Assembly (NCBI GenBank): GCA_949130495.1
Contig: OX422209.1
Coordinates: 694,768,757-694,832,756 of the forward strand
Reading direction: 5' to 3'
Length of the DNA stretch: 64,000 bases
Source: Sambucus nigra
Taxonomy: Eukaryota > Streptophyta > Magnoliopsida > Dipsacales > Adoxaceae
A program made the translations under genes and the position numbers. This document shows, in pieces, positions 1 through 10,503 of the stretch (position 1 is the stretch's first letter; the number at the start of each line of letters is the position of its first letter). The notes below the pieces were generated by a model. The model was not told the origin of the DNA. It ran no database searches and saw nothing but the letters and a program-made list of their open reading frames with translations.

Positions 1-46
1 TTAAAGAGTTGCAAACTTTGAAAACTTTGAAAATGCCTTTAAGCAG

Positions 47-852
47 TGTCCCACATCGGTGGGAGAGTTAAAATGAATTGGGTATATTTACATTTTTTGT
101 GGAACCAATGGGCAAGCCCTTTGGGCATTAGATGTTTTGTGTGTATAGGTGGGGGACTTATTGGGCCAAGTCACACACGCGCGCGCACGCCGCCGACATC
201 GTTCGTTCGGCCCAGCCCGTGCCCGTGTCCGGGTCCGGGTCTTGGGTCTTGGGCTTGGGCTCATTAAGAAATAATTTTTTTGGACAAATCGCTTTAAAAA
301 AAATTATTTTTTAATCGTTTTTTAATTTCGAAAATTAAATCGTTATTATATCTGAGTTAAAATTTTCAACCCAGTTGCTCACTACTTACCAGATTTTTCT
401 CTCCACGTTTTTTTCCAACGTCTCTTTTGTTTCCCCATAAAAGAGGTATTCCACCTCCGTTTTTCAAATACGTGTTCTGCAACTCTGCTTCTAATTTTTT
501 TTTCTGCACTGGTATAATAAATCCGCCCCAGATTTATTATTAGACTCGAGCAATTATTACGAATGGATGTACATGGACCGGATTGATTCTTGTGCTTTAT
601 CAATCCGTATTTTATTTATTGGAGGCTGTTTTATCCTGGGGGTGGCGAGGCATTTCTGACTGTCAGCACACTTTGGGCAGAGCCGCGAAACACCTTAAAG
701 AGAGCGACATTGTCCGCGACTCAGCCGTGTTCTAGACTGTACCTGCTTCCGGGATTTCTGATATTTTTCTGTCCCAGATTTATTTGCTCCAAAAATTGGG
801 TAATTTCATTCCTGATTTTTAATTCTACATTTAATTGTTTGTTGCTGCTACA
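47..852 (+). mobile_element. Copia-type solo LTR or LTR remnant
   Basis: The stretch starts TGTCCCACATCGG and ends ...GCTACA, giving TG...CA termini. It contains a CACACACGCGCGCGC tract near 172-186 and a segment near 625-730 (ATCCTGGGGGTGG, then GCGAAACACC) that I recall from plant Copia LTRs. No primer-binding site follows 852 and the flanking 5-mers (AGCAG and ATAGT) do not match, so it is a solo or truncated LTR. Orientation and limits rest on recognition, not on a second copy in the window. The short ORFs crossing it are not genes. Confidence 0.4.
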
Positions 853-2667
853 ATAGTAATTAGTTTGAAAAATTACCCAAAAAGAGTGCAAAATAAACGA
901 AAATCTAAATTACTACCGCCATTCCTCTGTGCAATCTTTACAAATAAAGATTCAAGCAAATGTCACCTACAAAATCTCTATCAAACAACTATATCAAAGT
1001 ATAATAGATATTAGATTCTTTACTTCAGAACCAAAATCTTTAGAAAAATGGGAAAATATACGATAAGTGCTTATAAAATGAAACATCAAATATGCTCTCT
1101 AAAAAAATACACAAAATATGAGAAACATACAAAATCCAACAATCCTCCACAGAAAGTACATGATTTAGCAAATAAAGCCACTTGAAAGGAAATAGCACAT
1201 GAAAAAGAAAAAATCGAAACCTCTAAAATAGAGAGAAACCCTAATGTGATCCAAAAATCTATATAATTGAGTTAAGAGGATACAGTAAGCTTGATTGGTT
1301 GTTCATTTACCACATCGCCTAGTGCCTCAAGGATGAGTTCTTATCCGCTTCCCAAATGAGTAGAATATTCGTCCACGTGTAGGATCCAAGCTAACAAAAT
1401 TGGATCCAAAGCTTGAACTTGAGAACCCTTGCTATAAACATATCTTCCTTATCCTTATTTGCATATATTATCTGGTTTAGCTTCTTCTAAGAAGGTGAAC
1501 TATGCCACAAAGTGGACAAGGGCTTGACCTTTGAGATAATTACTTGACTACTATATTCTATGTCAAATTATCCTGACTCCACGTACCATAGTTTTGGATT
1601 CCTTGAGGCTTATGGCTTTGTGGAGGATCCAACGGTGAAACTGATTAGTCATCAGAAAAATCTAATGTTCTTGGAAGTAGGGATGGATATTCCTCAATGC
1701 AATAATGAGTAAAAAGGACAACTTATTCATCTTCGGATATTAGTTTATGCCCTGAAGTGCTTGGCTAGTGTAGTATACTGGTATTTGTACATATTTATCA
1801 TTTCTTATATGGTTTACACTTGCCGCCCATGGTTGTATCCAAGATAATAAATAAATCCTCCATTAGATGAGCTCTATAATGGAGTAGAGTAGAGCCGAAG
1901 TAACTTTTAGTTCAAGGACATCCTCCCTAGCTAACTTTGAGACTGAGAAATAGTATCATGTGTGAAAAGCATCATGCGTCCGTACTCAATACAAATACAA
2001 ATATGACATGTATGCGATGTGTCCCATATATTTTTCACTATACATACAAGAATCTTAAATGTATATATGTGTCGTGTTCTTATTTGTGTTGAGCACGAAC
2101 ATATAATGCCCTCCACATATGAGATTATTTCTATTAGAGACTTCATATGGATAAGGGCCTAGATCTTCACGTGGTTGGCATATATGCCTCATTTTGTGAC
2201 AAAAAAGCATAAGAACTTATCTCATGACACTCCAAATGCGTGTTACATTGACAGAGTATAAAAAAAGGTTTAATAGGGATCCTTGATGTGGTAATAAGAA
2301 AGAATAAAGGTAGGGAGACCCACTTTTGGACTCAATTTTGAAACTTACTGCATTAAAAGCTTATACCTTATTGTTGCGGGTCCCGCCAGGACATCAAAAT
2401 GTGCATTAAAAATTTGTACCCATTTTTGTTAAAAGATTATACCTTATTGTTATGGGTTTGTCGGGACATCAAAATGTGCATTAAAAATTTGTACCCATTT
2501 TTCTCTTATGTGTGGCTCCCAATCACCCCTCGTTAAGAAATTAGTATCTTCACTCACATATCGTCAGCACACACCTCCATTTCGTAGCGATCTGGTTCTC
2601 AAACATTGACTTCAATATCTTTTGCTAGGATTTTCCAATAATGTTTTGCCTGAAGGCATGTCTTTGT
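853..2667. other. Gene-free AT-rich stretch
   Basis: I see no coding region, RNA gene or recognisable element here apart from a short tandem duplication at 2354-2502. The only open frame of note (71 codons, minus strand, 1931-2146) has no recognisable domain. Confidence 0.5.
2354..2502. repeat. Two-copy tandem duplication, ~77-bp period
   Basis: A segment beginning AAAAGNTTATACCTTATTG at 2354 recurs at 2431. Both copies contain GACATCAAAATGTGCATT and end GTACCCATTTTT. They differ at several bases in the middle (CGGGTCCCGCC against TGGGTTTGTC). There is no sign of coding. Confidence 0.8.
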
Positions 2668-3048
2668 TGTTGGAAATAAGCTTTCAAAGACACTCACACA
2701 ACTATCTTGTATTTAGCACTCAAATATTATTACAAAGAAGAAAACACTCTTACAACTTAACTTCTCTCTATTACAACTAATAAGCTTTGCTTATTATCTT
2801 CCTTGTTGTTTGATGATTCTAAGAACTCAAGGATGATGGCTATTTATACTAGGAGAAAATCAAATGCACTCAATATGGTTCAAACTAAATTAATACACAT
2901 ATTCATAAGCCACACAATTTGCCTCCACTTATTTAGCCACTATGAAGCACTAAGAATAAATAAACACACGTTACCTAATACCTTACCTAACTTAGGATGC
3001 TTCTTAGAAATTGGTTGATTAAATATAAAACAAGTTTATATTTCAACA
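2668..3048 (-). repeat. Copia 3' LTR
   Basis: 381 bp, TGTTGGAAATAAG...TTTCAACA on the plus strand, with the short inverted ends TGTTG/CAACA. It matches 7509-7877 almost throughout. The main difference is about 12 extra bases near 2966-2985 (an additional ACCTAATACCTT-like stretch). Confidence 0.95.
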
Positions 3049-3057
3049 CCCCCTCTT
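3049..3057 (-). other. Copia polypurine tract
   Basis: Minus-strand AAGAGGGGG lies directly next to the 3' LTR. This is the expected site of plus-strand DNA priming. Confidence 0.8.
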
Positions 3058-3094
3058 AAACTTGTTTTGTTATGCCAAGAGAATTTCTTAATCT

Positions 3095-3707
3095 GACAAA
3101 GTCCTCATACTTCAGTGGCTTGGTAAAGATATCGACAATTTGGTCTCGAGATTTTACGTACCTCAGTTTCACATATTTTCTTGTAATACATTCTCTTATG
3201 TAATGGAAACGAGTATCGATATGCTTGCTTCGATCATGAAAAACTGAACTTTTCTAGGGCTATCGCTGACTTGTTATCAACAAAAATCTTTATTGGCTCC
3301 TCTTGTGACAAACTCAATTCCTTCAGCAGATTTTTGAGCCAAATTGCATGATAAACACATGATGTAGCGCCTACATATTCAGCTTCACATGTAGAGAGTG
3401 TGACAATTGGTTACTTCTTTGACGTCCATGTTAAAACGGTATCTCCCATGAAGAACACGAACCCTGTGGTGCTCTTTCTATCATCTGTATATCCACCCCA
3501 ATCACTATCGCTATAACCAATAAGCTTGTAATCATTAGAAAAAGAGTATAACATACCAAAGTCAATTGTACCTCTGAGATAGCGAAGAATTCTTTTTGCA
3601 GCCTTAAAATGCAAGGTTTTTGGGGTTTCCATGTAGAGACTTAGAAGTCCAACTGCATAGAGGATGTCAGGTCTTGTACAAGTTAGATAGCGCAAACTTC
3701 CAACCAA
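3095..3707 (-). pseudogene. Copia RNase H domain, broken
   Basis: This is the C-terminal part of pol. The open part at 3411-3707 reads through the conserved block after the RT: GSLRYLTCTRPDI, then HFKAAKRILRYLRGT and SDSDWGG, then RKSTTGFVFF. A stop follows the WTSKK segment near 3411. The frame then continues with the RNase H residues of TCEAEYVGA and IFVDNKSAIAL, and further stops occur toward 3240. The enzyme would remove the RNA strand of the RNA/DNA hybrid during reverse transcription. Between this segment and the RT there is at least one further stop, next to 3768. Domain identity is clear from the motifs. It is not functional as it stands. Confidence 0.85.
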
Positions 3708-3767
3708 ACTCTTGAATAAAGTTGGATCTACGCTTTCGCCTTCGCCATTCTTTGATAGCTTAGCTCC

Positions 3768-5138
3768 TCACTCCACTGGTGTGTTAATTGGCTTGCAGTC
3801 CTTCATCTTGAACTTCTTGAGTATCTCCTTTGTGTATCCTTCATGTGAGACGAAAATGTACTCTGCTTGTTGTTTAACTTCGATGCCAAGATAGTACGTC
3901 ATTAGCCCAATATCTGTCATTTTGAACTCTTTCGCCATTGCTTTCTTGAAGTCATTGAACATGTTTGGGTTGCTTCCTAAAAAAATCAAATCATCCACAT
4001 ATAAGCACGCGATCAAAATATCTCCATCTTTGATCTTGATGTATAAAGCGTGTTCATAAGGACATTTGTTGAAACCATTCTTTTGAAAGTACTTGTCGCT
4101 ACGGCTATTCCACGCCCTTTGCGCTTGCTTTAACCCGTAGAGAGCTTTCTTCAGCTTCAAGACTTTGTCTTCATGTCCCTTCACTACATATCCCAAAGGT
4201 TGCTCGATGTAGACTTCTTCTTCAAATATTCCATTTAGAAATGTAGACTTTACATCCAACTGATGAATCTTCCACCCGTTTTGAGCTGCTAGGGAGATAA
4301 TTAATCTCACAGAGCGGGCAATAGGAGCAAATACCTCATCATAATCAATGCCAGCTCTTTGACTATATCCTTTTGCGACTAGCCTCGCCTTGTGTCTTTT
4401 TATTTCTCCCATAGCATTCCTCTTCATTTTGTACACCCATTTGACACCGATAGCATTCTGGCCTTTTGGAAGTGAAGCGAGTTCCCAGGTGTCATTCTTC
4501 TCAATGGCCCTCATTTGTTCGTTCATCGCGTTTCTCCACTTCTTGTCTTGTGCATCTTCTTGGAAGTTTACTGGTTCACAATCTGCAAAGAGGCAGAAGA
4601 GTGTAAGATTATCATATCTTTCAGTTACCTCATAGAGATCCCGTAGACTTCTTGTGCAGGGAATAAATCTTTCATTCAAACTCTCACTTGACGATGGTGA
4701 TGAGTCTCCGTGAGTGGTTGATGTTGGTGAGGTAGGTGGAGTAGTGGTCTCTTGTTGAACTTCTCCTTCTTGCTCTATCATGGTTTCTCCATTCTCTTCT
4801 TCAAAGTCGGTAAAGAAGTTGAAATCATCTATACTTGAGCCGAAATAAAATTCTCCTTCTTCATCAAATATCACATCTCGGCTAATTACAATATTTCCAT
4901 TGTTAGGATTGTACAATTTATAACCTTTCGAGTTGTCGTCATAGCCAATGAAGATGAACTTTTTCCTTTTGTCATTAAGTTTGGTTCTTCTCTCGTCTGG
5001 TACATGTACATGGGCTATGCTCCCAAAAACTCTCAGGTGGGAGATACTCGATTTTCTTCCACTCCATGCTTCTTGCGGTGTCTTTCCCCAAACACTTCTT
5101 ATTGCAGATCGGTTGGACAAGTAGATAGCACACGCCAC
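3768..5138 (-). pseudogene. Copia integrase C-terminus and reverse transcriptase
   Basis: This 456-codon open frame is the longest surviving part of the Copia pol. Residues 1-100 are the end of the integrase (the KTPQEAWSGRK and LRVFGSIAHVHVP blocks, then GYDDNSKGYKLYNP). An acidic and Ser/Thr-rich linker covers about 105-165. The RVT_2 reverse transcriptase runs from about 215 to the end, with HKARLVAKGYSQ, the first catalytic Asp in LDVKSTFLNG (residue 295; families usually read KSAFLNG) and the YVDDL box at 380-384. All three RT carboxylates therefore appear intact. The frame ends at a stop after INTPVE, where an intact pol would run on into RNase H. The upstream frame is closed by nonsense codons, so no full polyprotein can be made. 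Confidence 0.93.
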
Positions 5139-5234
5139 TGCTTCAGCCCAAAATTCCTTGGGTAGTTTCTAACTTTTGAGCATACTCCGAGCTATGTTGA
5201 GGATAGTTCGATTCTTTCTTTTCGCTACTCCGTT

Positions 5235-5423
5235 TTATTGAGGGGATCGAGGAATTTTCATTAGTCGACGAATTCCATTTGCTTCAAAAAATTCTTGAAA
5301 TTCACTATAAGTAAATTTTCCTCCTCGGTCAGATCTCATTGCCTTGATCTTACGACCACTCTCCTTTTCCACTATAGCTTTGAACTTCTTGAATATTTCA
5401 AAAACTTCCGATTTATGCTTCAA
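5235..5423 (-). pseudogene. Copia integrase core fragment
   Basis: This 62-codon remnant of the integrase catalytic core carries the [17 protein letters not shown] block with the second catalytic Asp. It ends at a TAA (5235-5237) in the IPRSPQ*NGVA motif, where family members read PQQNGVAER; this looks like a CAA-to-TAA change. The same frame continues past the stop with KRKNRTILNIARSM, supplying the region of the catalytic Glu, and then meets another stop before the RT-containing frame that begins at 5138. Confidence 0.88.
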
Positions 5424-5531
5424 GAAATATACCCAGGTTTTTCTTGAAAAATCATCAATGAAGAGAAGGAAATAATTACTTTTACCAAGAGAGCTTGGCT
5501 TGATCGGACCGCATACATCGGTATGGATTAG

Positions 5532-6137
5532 CTAGAGTGGATTCTTCGCTCTTGAGTTTGACTCCTTTGGAAAGCTTTTTCTGAATTTCTTCCCAAGTAA
5601 ACATCCTTCGTACAGTTGGTCAGGGTGATTAATGCAAGGTAAGCCTCTCACCATTTCCTTCTTATATAATAGCTCCAATCCTCCAAAGTTGAGATGACCA
5701 AATCGAAGATGACATAGCCAGGATGCGTATTTGTAACGTACCTTTAGACACTTTGCAACATCGTTTTGAATATTCAAAGGGAACATTCTATTCTTTGACA
5801 TTTGTACCTTGGCAATTAAATATCCTTTGTCATCTCTTATAAAAAGACTATAATTTTTCATATGGATATCATAGCCTTTTTCTAAGAGTTGACCCAAACT
5901 CAAGATGTTTCTTTTCATATTAGGCACATAGTAGACACTTCAAATTAATTAGTGACTACCATCTTTTTCACGAATAAGGATGTTACCTTTTCCTTTCACC
6001 GATATTGTGGAATCATCTCCAAATGAGACATTTTTGCTTACTGATTTGTCCAACTCCACGAACATGTCTTTCCTTCCACACATGTGATTGCTTGCACCGC
6101 TGTCAAGAAATCAGGAATTTTCTGGGCTACCATCAGT
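5532..6137 (-). pseudogene. Copia protease and pre-integrase domain
   Basis: The protease active-site block [14 protein letters not shown] is readable on the minus strand with its Asp codon at 6102-6104. The following protease segment (6060-5930) has at least one stop and a change of frame. The open part 5532-5927 starts in the end of the protease (MKRNILSLGQLLEKGYDI). It then contains the gag-pre-integrase zinc-binding segment with LCHLRFGHLNFGGLELL, and CLLGKKFRKSFP near the end; the latter usually reads C-x2-C-xxGK, and the first Cys of that pair is not evident here. A stop ends it at 5532, before the integrase core. Confidence 0.85.
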
Positions 6138-6140
6138 CTC

Positions 6141-6818
6141 CTACCGTGCTAGAAGAAGAAGATTTTCTTTCTCATTTGTCTTCTCCTCCGCATAATTGGC
6201 CTTCTCATCAACTCTATTGTTGGGTGCTCTGCATTTTGAAGCATAATGCCCAAACTTCTGACAATTATAACATCGAACATGAGATTTGTCATACCTCAAG
6301 TTAGGATTGCCTCTTCCACGACCTCGTGTTGAGCTTTCCCCTCTCTTGTAGTTGTTATTGGAATTGTAGTTATTAGAATTGTAGTTGTTAGAATTCCAAC
6401 CTCGTCCACGTCCGTAACCTCGTCCTCGGCCACGACCTCTTCCACGTAGGCTTCTATCGTTGTTGAAACATTCTTCTTTCTTTGTCGGATAGAGTCCTAT
6501 CTTAAGAAGTTGTTCCACAATCTCTTGCTTCTTCTTCTTCTTCTCTTCGTATGCTTGCAATGACCTCATTAGTTGTTCGATTGTCAACTCATTCAAGTCT
6601 TTGGTTTCTTCAATCGTCGTAACGATGTACTCGAATTTTGGATCTAACGAGCGGAGTATCTTCTCCATGATCGTCACATTTTCTAACTTCTCTCCATTTC
6701 TTTTTAATTGATTTGAAATAGCTAAGACTCTTGAAAAGTAGTCGGAGATAAACTCGGACACTTTCATATGTAGAGATTCTAAATCACCTCTTAAAGTTTG
6801 AAGACGAACTTTCTTCAC
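6141..6818 (-). pseudogene. Copia gag, central and C-terminal part
   Basis: The frame begins in the UBN2 (gag-polypeptide of LTR Copia-type) domain ([17 protein letters not shown], then [20 protein letters not shown]) and runs through a Lys/Glu-rich helix. It then passes an Arg-Gly-rich stretch with a repeated YNSNN unit and a CCHC zinc knuckle [14 protein letters not shown]. Gag would form the virus-like particle and bind element RNA. The displayed start is only where the frame opens: the natural N-terminus is the 6815-7102 frame, from which this part is separated by a frameshift and an apparent deletion. Confidence 0.9.
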
Positions 6819-7102
6819 ACTTGCTTAGAGGAGATTGCACTTGAAATCTTCTCGAAACCATCATCATCTAATGCGTGAAAGATGAAATAAAGAGCTTTTT
6901 TGTCTCTCTTTCTTGAGTCTTTCAAACTCTCCTTCTGAGTTTGGTTTAAGACATCTTCATTTTCTGGCTCATTATAACCTCTCTCCACGACTTCCAAAAC
7001 ATCGTGTACACCCAAAAGTGCCTTCATCTTAATACTCCAATTATCATAGTTGTTGTTGTTGAGTATCGGGACTTGAAAGGATGCCATACCACCATTTTCC
7101 AT
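6815..7102 (-). pseudogene. Copia gag, N-terminal part
   Basis: Starts MENGGMASFQVPILNNNNYD, the usual opening of this gag family (DUF4219-like), followed by NWSIKMKALLGVHDVLEVV. It ends with a TGA at 6815-6817 right after SSAISSKQV. Intact relatives have a further block of roughly 15-20 residues between this point and the KKVRLQ sequence of the next frame. The simplest reading is therefore a small deletion that also changed the frame. Confidence 0.88.
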
Positions 7103-7492
7103 AATTCTACTGAGAATTCGGAATTTTTGATTGCGCGGATGGATCTGAAACGCCCAATAACTTTAAGAGAGCGTGGACCAAAAAAATAAAATTTTGGTCA
7201 AAGTCAACGTTTGGTCAATGGTCAACCTTTGGTCAAGGATCGACAGCTCGGTCAAGCAGCTCAAACGGGCTTCACAGCTTGGTCAACAGGCTTCACGACT
7301 AGGTCAACTCGGCTCCAACTCGGATGATTTGGCTAACTCGGTGAGTTAACTCACTTACTAGCAGCAACGTTCTGGTGACACGTGGTGGCAGGTAAGACCT
7401 CAGATTAGGATGAATCTGGTGGTGTTGGATTCGTCTCGTCGAGAGCCCCAATTTGATATAATATAGCGTATACTTTGAAACAAATTTTCAAT

Positions 7493-7505
7493 CTCTTTGA
7501 TACCA
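7493..7505 (-). other. Copia primer-binding site (initiator tRNA-Met type)
   Basis: On the minus strand the sequence three bases inside the 5' LTR is TGGTATCAAAGAG. It matches the usual plant Copia primer site TGGTATCAGAGC except near its end. It fixes the element's orientation. Confidence 0.85.
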
Positions 7506-7508
7506 CTT

Positions 7509-7877
7509 TGTTGGAAATAAGCTTTCAAAGACACTCGCACAACTATTTTGTATTTAACGCTCAAATATTATTACAAAGAAGAAAACACTCTTACAACTTA
7601 ACTTCTCTCTATTACAACTAATAAGCTTTGCTTATTATCTTCCTTGTTGTTTGATGATTCTAAGAACTCAAGGATGATGGCTATTTATACTAGAAGAAAA
7701 TCAAATGTACTCAATGTGGTTCAAACTAAATTAATACATATATTTATAAGTCACACAATTTGCTTCCACTTATTTAACCACTATAAAGTACTAAGAATAA
7801 ATAAACACACCTTACCTAACTTAATATGCTTCTTAGAAATTGGTTGATTAAATATAAAACAAGTTTATATTTCAACA
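7509..7877 (-). repeat. Copia 5' LTR
   Basis: 369 bp, the direct copy of 2668-3048 with the same TGTTG...CAACA ends. A TATA-like TATAAAT on the minus strand (7683-7689) is the likely core promoter of the element. Confidence 0.95.
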
Positions 7878-7959
7878 CTTGTCTTGCTTTAGAGAAGCAT
7901 CCAAGCATTCTGATAGGTTCTTTAGAATGAGAGAGTTTTCACAGAACGTGTTAGAGTAC

Positions 7960-8740
7960 AAACATTAGTAGGGAATCTCCGTGGTTTAACATCATGGTTA
8001 GAATTAAAGAGACTAGGTCACACTTTAAGGTGCCACATGAGGGGGTAGTAGGGGTAGGGTTCAAAAAGGAAGGATTTTCAATAGTGTTGAGAAGAAAGTG
8101 GATTGTGTTATTGTTCAGCAAGCTCAAGAAGTGAGCTCCTGCAGAATGGAAGGGATGACGTATCTTCAAGCTACGTGAAGGGAACCTTAGCCTCTCTCTA
8201 AAATAAACATCAAAGTGGATCACTCTTCGAGGTCAGATCTTATTGTTGATGATGACTTGTGCCTCTCTTCCCTAGCTATGATAGGGAGGATTGGGGATTA
8301 TGAATCAACTCCTCAATCATTGTAGAAGTTGAATCTATGGACTATAGAAAAATGGAGGCACATAGGGGAGACGGAGGTTAGGATGCTGCATGACTCCCTT
8401 TTCTTGTTCGTGTTTGCCTCAGAGCGCCAAGTGGTGATTGTTTTGAAGAAAAATGTGTATTTTTTGGCGATTACCTTTGGCTACAAAAATGCCATCCTCT
8501 AGCTGGATACAGGGGATCCACTCGTGTTTATGATCGCACTTGGAATCGTATTATGGGTCTGTCGTTTCACTTGTGGGGGGGAATAAGTTTTTTCAGCAAT
8601 CGGTGATCTTTGTGGCGGCTTTGTTAGAATGGATGAGGCGACGTTGAAGGGGGTGGGGTTATAATGGGATAGACTTCTTGTTAAAGGTTATAGGTGTCAT
8701 CCAGGAAGTATTAAGATAGAAGTGGGTGGGTTTACGAGTT
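7960..8740 (+). pseudogene. Decayed DUF4283-type gene (LINE/retroelement-associated)
   Basis: There is no long open frame, but a plant DUF4283-like C-terminal block can be followed on the plus strand across frames at about 8535-8740: DRTWNRIMGLSFHLWG, then (other frame) IGDLCGGFVRMDEATL, then WDRLLVKGYRCHPGSIKI and EVGG. This agrees with the family pattern W-x-R-x2-GLP-x-HLW ... IGD-x-CGGFV-x2-DE ... W-x-R-x-LVK. Upstream sequence (8080-8230) resembles the preceding part of the family only weakly. DUF4283 proteins in plants are mostly linked to non-LTR retrotransposons. The 105-codon open frame at 8885-9199 may be its tail but has no domain I recognise. Confidence 0.5.
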
Positions 8741-9200
8741 GACAGTTTGGTCTGAAAAGATACTTTCACAGTATGTAGATCAGGGTGAATCCTCTAGTGG
8801 GGTCGAGTTAATATAAAAGTCTACTACAAATGTGGTACGCTATCAGAAAGTGGAGGAGCTTCATCTTCAGCTCGCTCTGGTGGTTTGCAAGTCACGTTTA
8901 GTCACTCCGGCGGTTGTCTCCAGCCCTACACCGTTGATGATCAGGTTGGCGAAGGAGCACTCACAGTCTTGGACGCTGCAAGGGTCGTTAACTTAGGAGT
9001 GGAAGCAGGTCTGGAGAAGGGGCGAGTAACAGGTATAGGTAAGGCATCTGTGGTAGCAGCGGCAAAGCCAATCTTCGACGAGGTCGAACTCGCCTTAAGC
9101 TCTTCGATCGTATCCAACGGGAAGGATACAGTGCTCGAGTTAAAGAGTGGGGAGCCGTATTTAGCTGGTGAAAAGGCTATCGGTAAGGATGTACAATGAT

Positions 9201-9554
9201 CAAGTAGATAGGTGAGGAGCATTAAATGTGGGAAAAAAAATAAAGGATGCTTTAGAGAAGGATATGTAGGTGTCAGATATAACTTTACTTAGGTTTGATA
9301 ATAGTGGGTCTTTGTCATGAACAAATATCTTAGGTCAGATACCAGTAACGTTTTGACTTGTGAGTAGGGATGGACATAGACTTGAGTCCTGTTAAGTTTG
9401 TCCAGTCCGTTCAATAAAAAAAATAGGATTTTGATAAGGTGAATAGGCCTGCAAAGCGGACTTGACAAAATTTAATAGGCCCGAATTCTTTTTGGGCGGA
9501 CTTGGAGATGAATTCTTAAGCCCGATGAAGTCCGGCCCGACCCGAGACTCGAGA
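9201..9554. other. Non-coding stretch with GGCCCGA-type sequence
   Basis: No gene is visible. The part from about 9366 to 9550 (GTAGGGATGGACATAG ... GTCCGGCCCGACCCGA) resembles short non-autonomous elements common in eudicot intergenic DNA, but I cannot define its ends or superfamily. Confidence 0.3.
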
Positions 9555-9586
9555 ATTATATATATAATATTAATATATTAATATTA

Positions 9587-9650
<64 letters not shown>
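9555..9650. repeat. Compound AT/GT microsatellite
   Basis: AT-rich dinucleotide repeats to about 9604, followed by about 22 GT units (9605-9650). Confidence 0.95.
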
Positions 9651-9989
9651 TTATTTATTAAAGTGTAAAACTACAAAGTTATAAATAAATATAAAGTGGG
9701 TAACTTTTATAAATATAAAAACATATACTAAGTGTTTTTATGTAGAGTGGAGAACTTTATATATAAACTATGTAATATATAAAGTTTAAAACATGTTTTT
9801 AATTAAAAAAAGTTTGGAGTGATAATTCCATACCTTCATTTTCAGAACGGGTACGAACAGCAATGCATGCTCTGGTAAGGAGTGACAGTGCCTGATCAGC
9901 AAGGCTAACAGGGTGTAGGAGGAAATATGGGCCAGTTTAGAGAGGTTTGGGAGAGTATATGGGTGTGATTTGAGTTGAGGGATCAAATT

Positions 9990-10419
9990 TTGGGTTCTCT
10001 TATAAGAAGATGGCATTGGCATGATTTGGGAGTGGGTTGTGAGTAGTGTTTGGCTTAGGATTGGATGGTGGGGAAATGGTACCTCGGTCAATTAGACCTT
10101 GGATTATGTTTCGAAGGTGAAAGAATTGGTCACCAGTATAGCCATCAGTTTGGTGAAAGGCGCAATGGGCATCTGCATTGAAGTTTCTTGGAAGTGGATT
10201 TGGCAATGGACGGGGATCCAGGGGTTTGATAAGGTTTCAGCTTAACAGGGCTTGATAAACTTTAGAGAGGGAATCATGGAGCTCAGTGTGTTCCTTTCGA
10301 ACTGGGACATGACATATTTTTAGTGCCCACGAGTTGGTTGGTTGAGATATATGTTTAATGGTTGAGGCTGCAGCATTGACAGCTTTATCACATTTTGTCG
10401 GAGTGAATTGTCCGGACAC
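9990..10419 (-). pseudogene. Tat-type Gypsy gag, C-terminal part (element C)
   Basis: Two overlapping minus-strand frames (10237-10419 and 10000-10206) carry the end of a Gypsy gag. The first ends KVYQALLS. The second contains the Cys/His-containing block NADAHCAFHQTDGYTGDQFFHLRNIIQGLIDRGT followed by a Pro/Asn tail. Intact relatives have C-x-FH-x-GH-x4-C, so here the final Cys (F in DQFFHL) and one His are altered. Recognisable sequence fades below about 9990; whether protease and pol were lost by deletion or decay cannot be seen. An unrelated AT/GT stretch follows. Confidence 0.72.
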
Positions 10420-10503
10420 TTTCTTTGGTTCAACTTTTGTTTTAGCAAGACCTATCTCGATTTCTACTCCTACTACTCTGAGATCTCAGAAGTGGGGATA
10501 GTA

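Larger units (their letters stand above)
2668..7877 (-). mobile_element. Complete, inactivated Ty1/Copia retrotransposon
   Basis: Two direct LTRs (2668-3048 and 7509-7877) enclose gag, protease, integrase, reverse transcriptase and RNase H relics in the Copia order, read on the minus strand from 7500 down to 3050. An initiator-Met-type primer site sits next to the right LTR and a purine tract (on the minus strand) next to the left one. Flanking 5-mers are TTTGT and CTTGT, a target duplication with one mismatch. The polyprotein style (UBN2-type gag, one CCHC knuckle, DSGASNHM protease, YVDDL RT) fits the Tnt1/Tork-like part of Copia; I am not sure of the lineage. Gag has a deletion with a frameshift and pol has several stops, so the copy is dead. 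Confidence 0.95.

Noticed and set aside
46..314. Short plus-strand frames at the left edge
   Set aside because: They lie within a Copia-type LTR and overlap each other; no protein features.
8885..9199. 105-codon open frame as an independent gene
   Set aside because: No domain and no good ATG context. It is at best the tail of the decayed DUF4283-type gene.
9600..9650. GT repeat as a possible Z-DNA or regulatory element
   Set aside because: A plain microsatellite next to AT repeats; nothing in the sequence links it to a gene.
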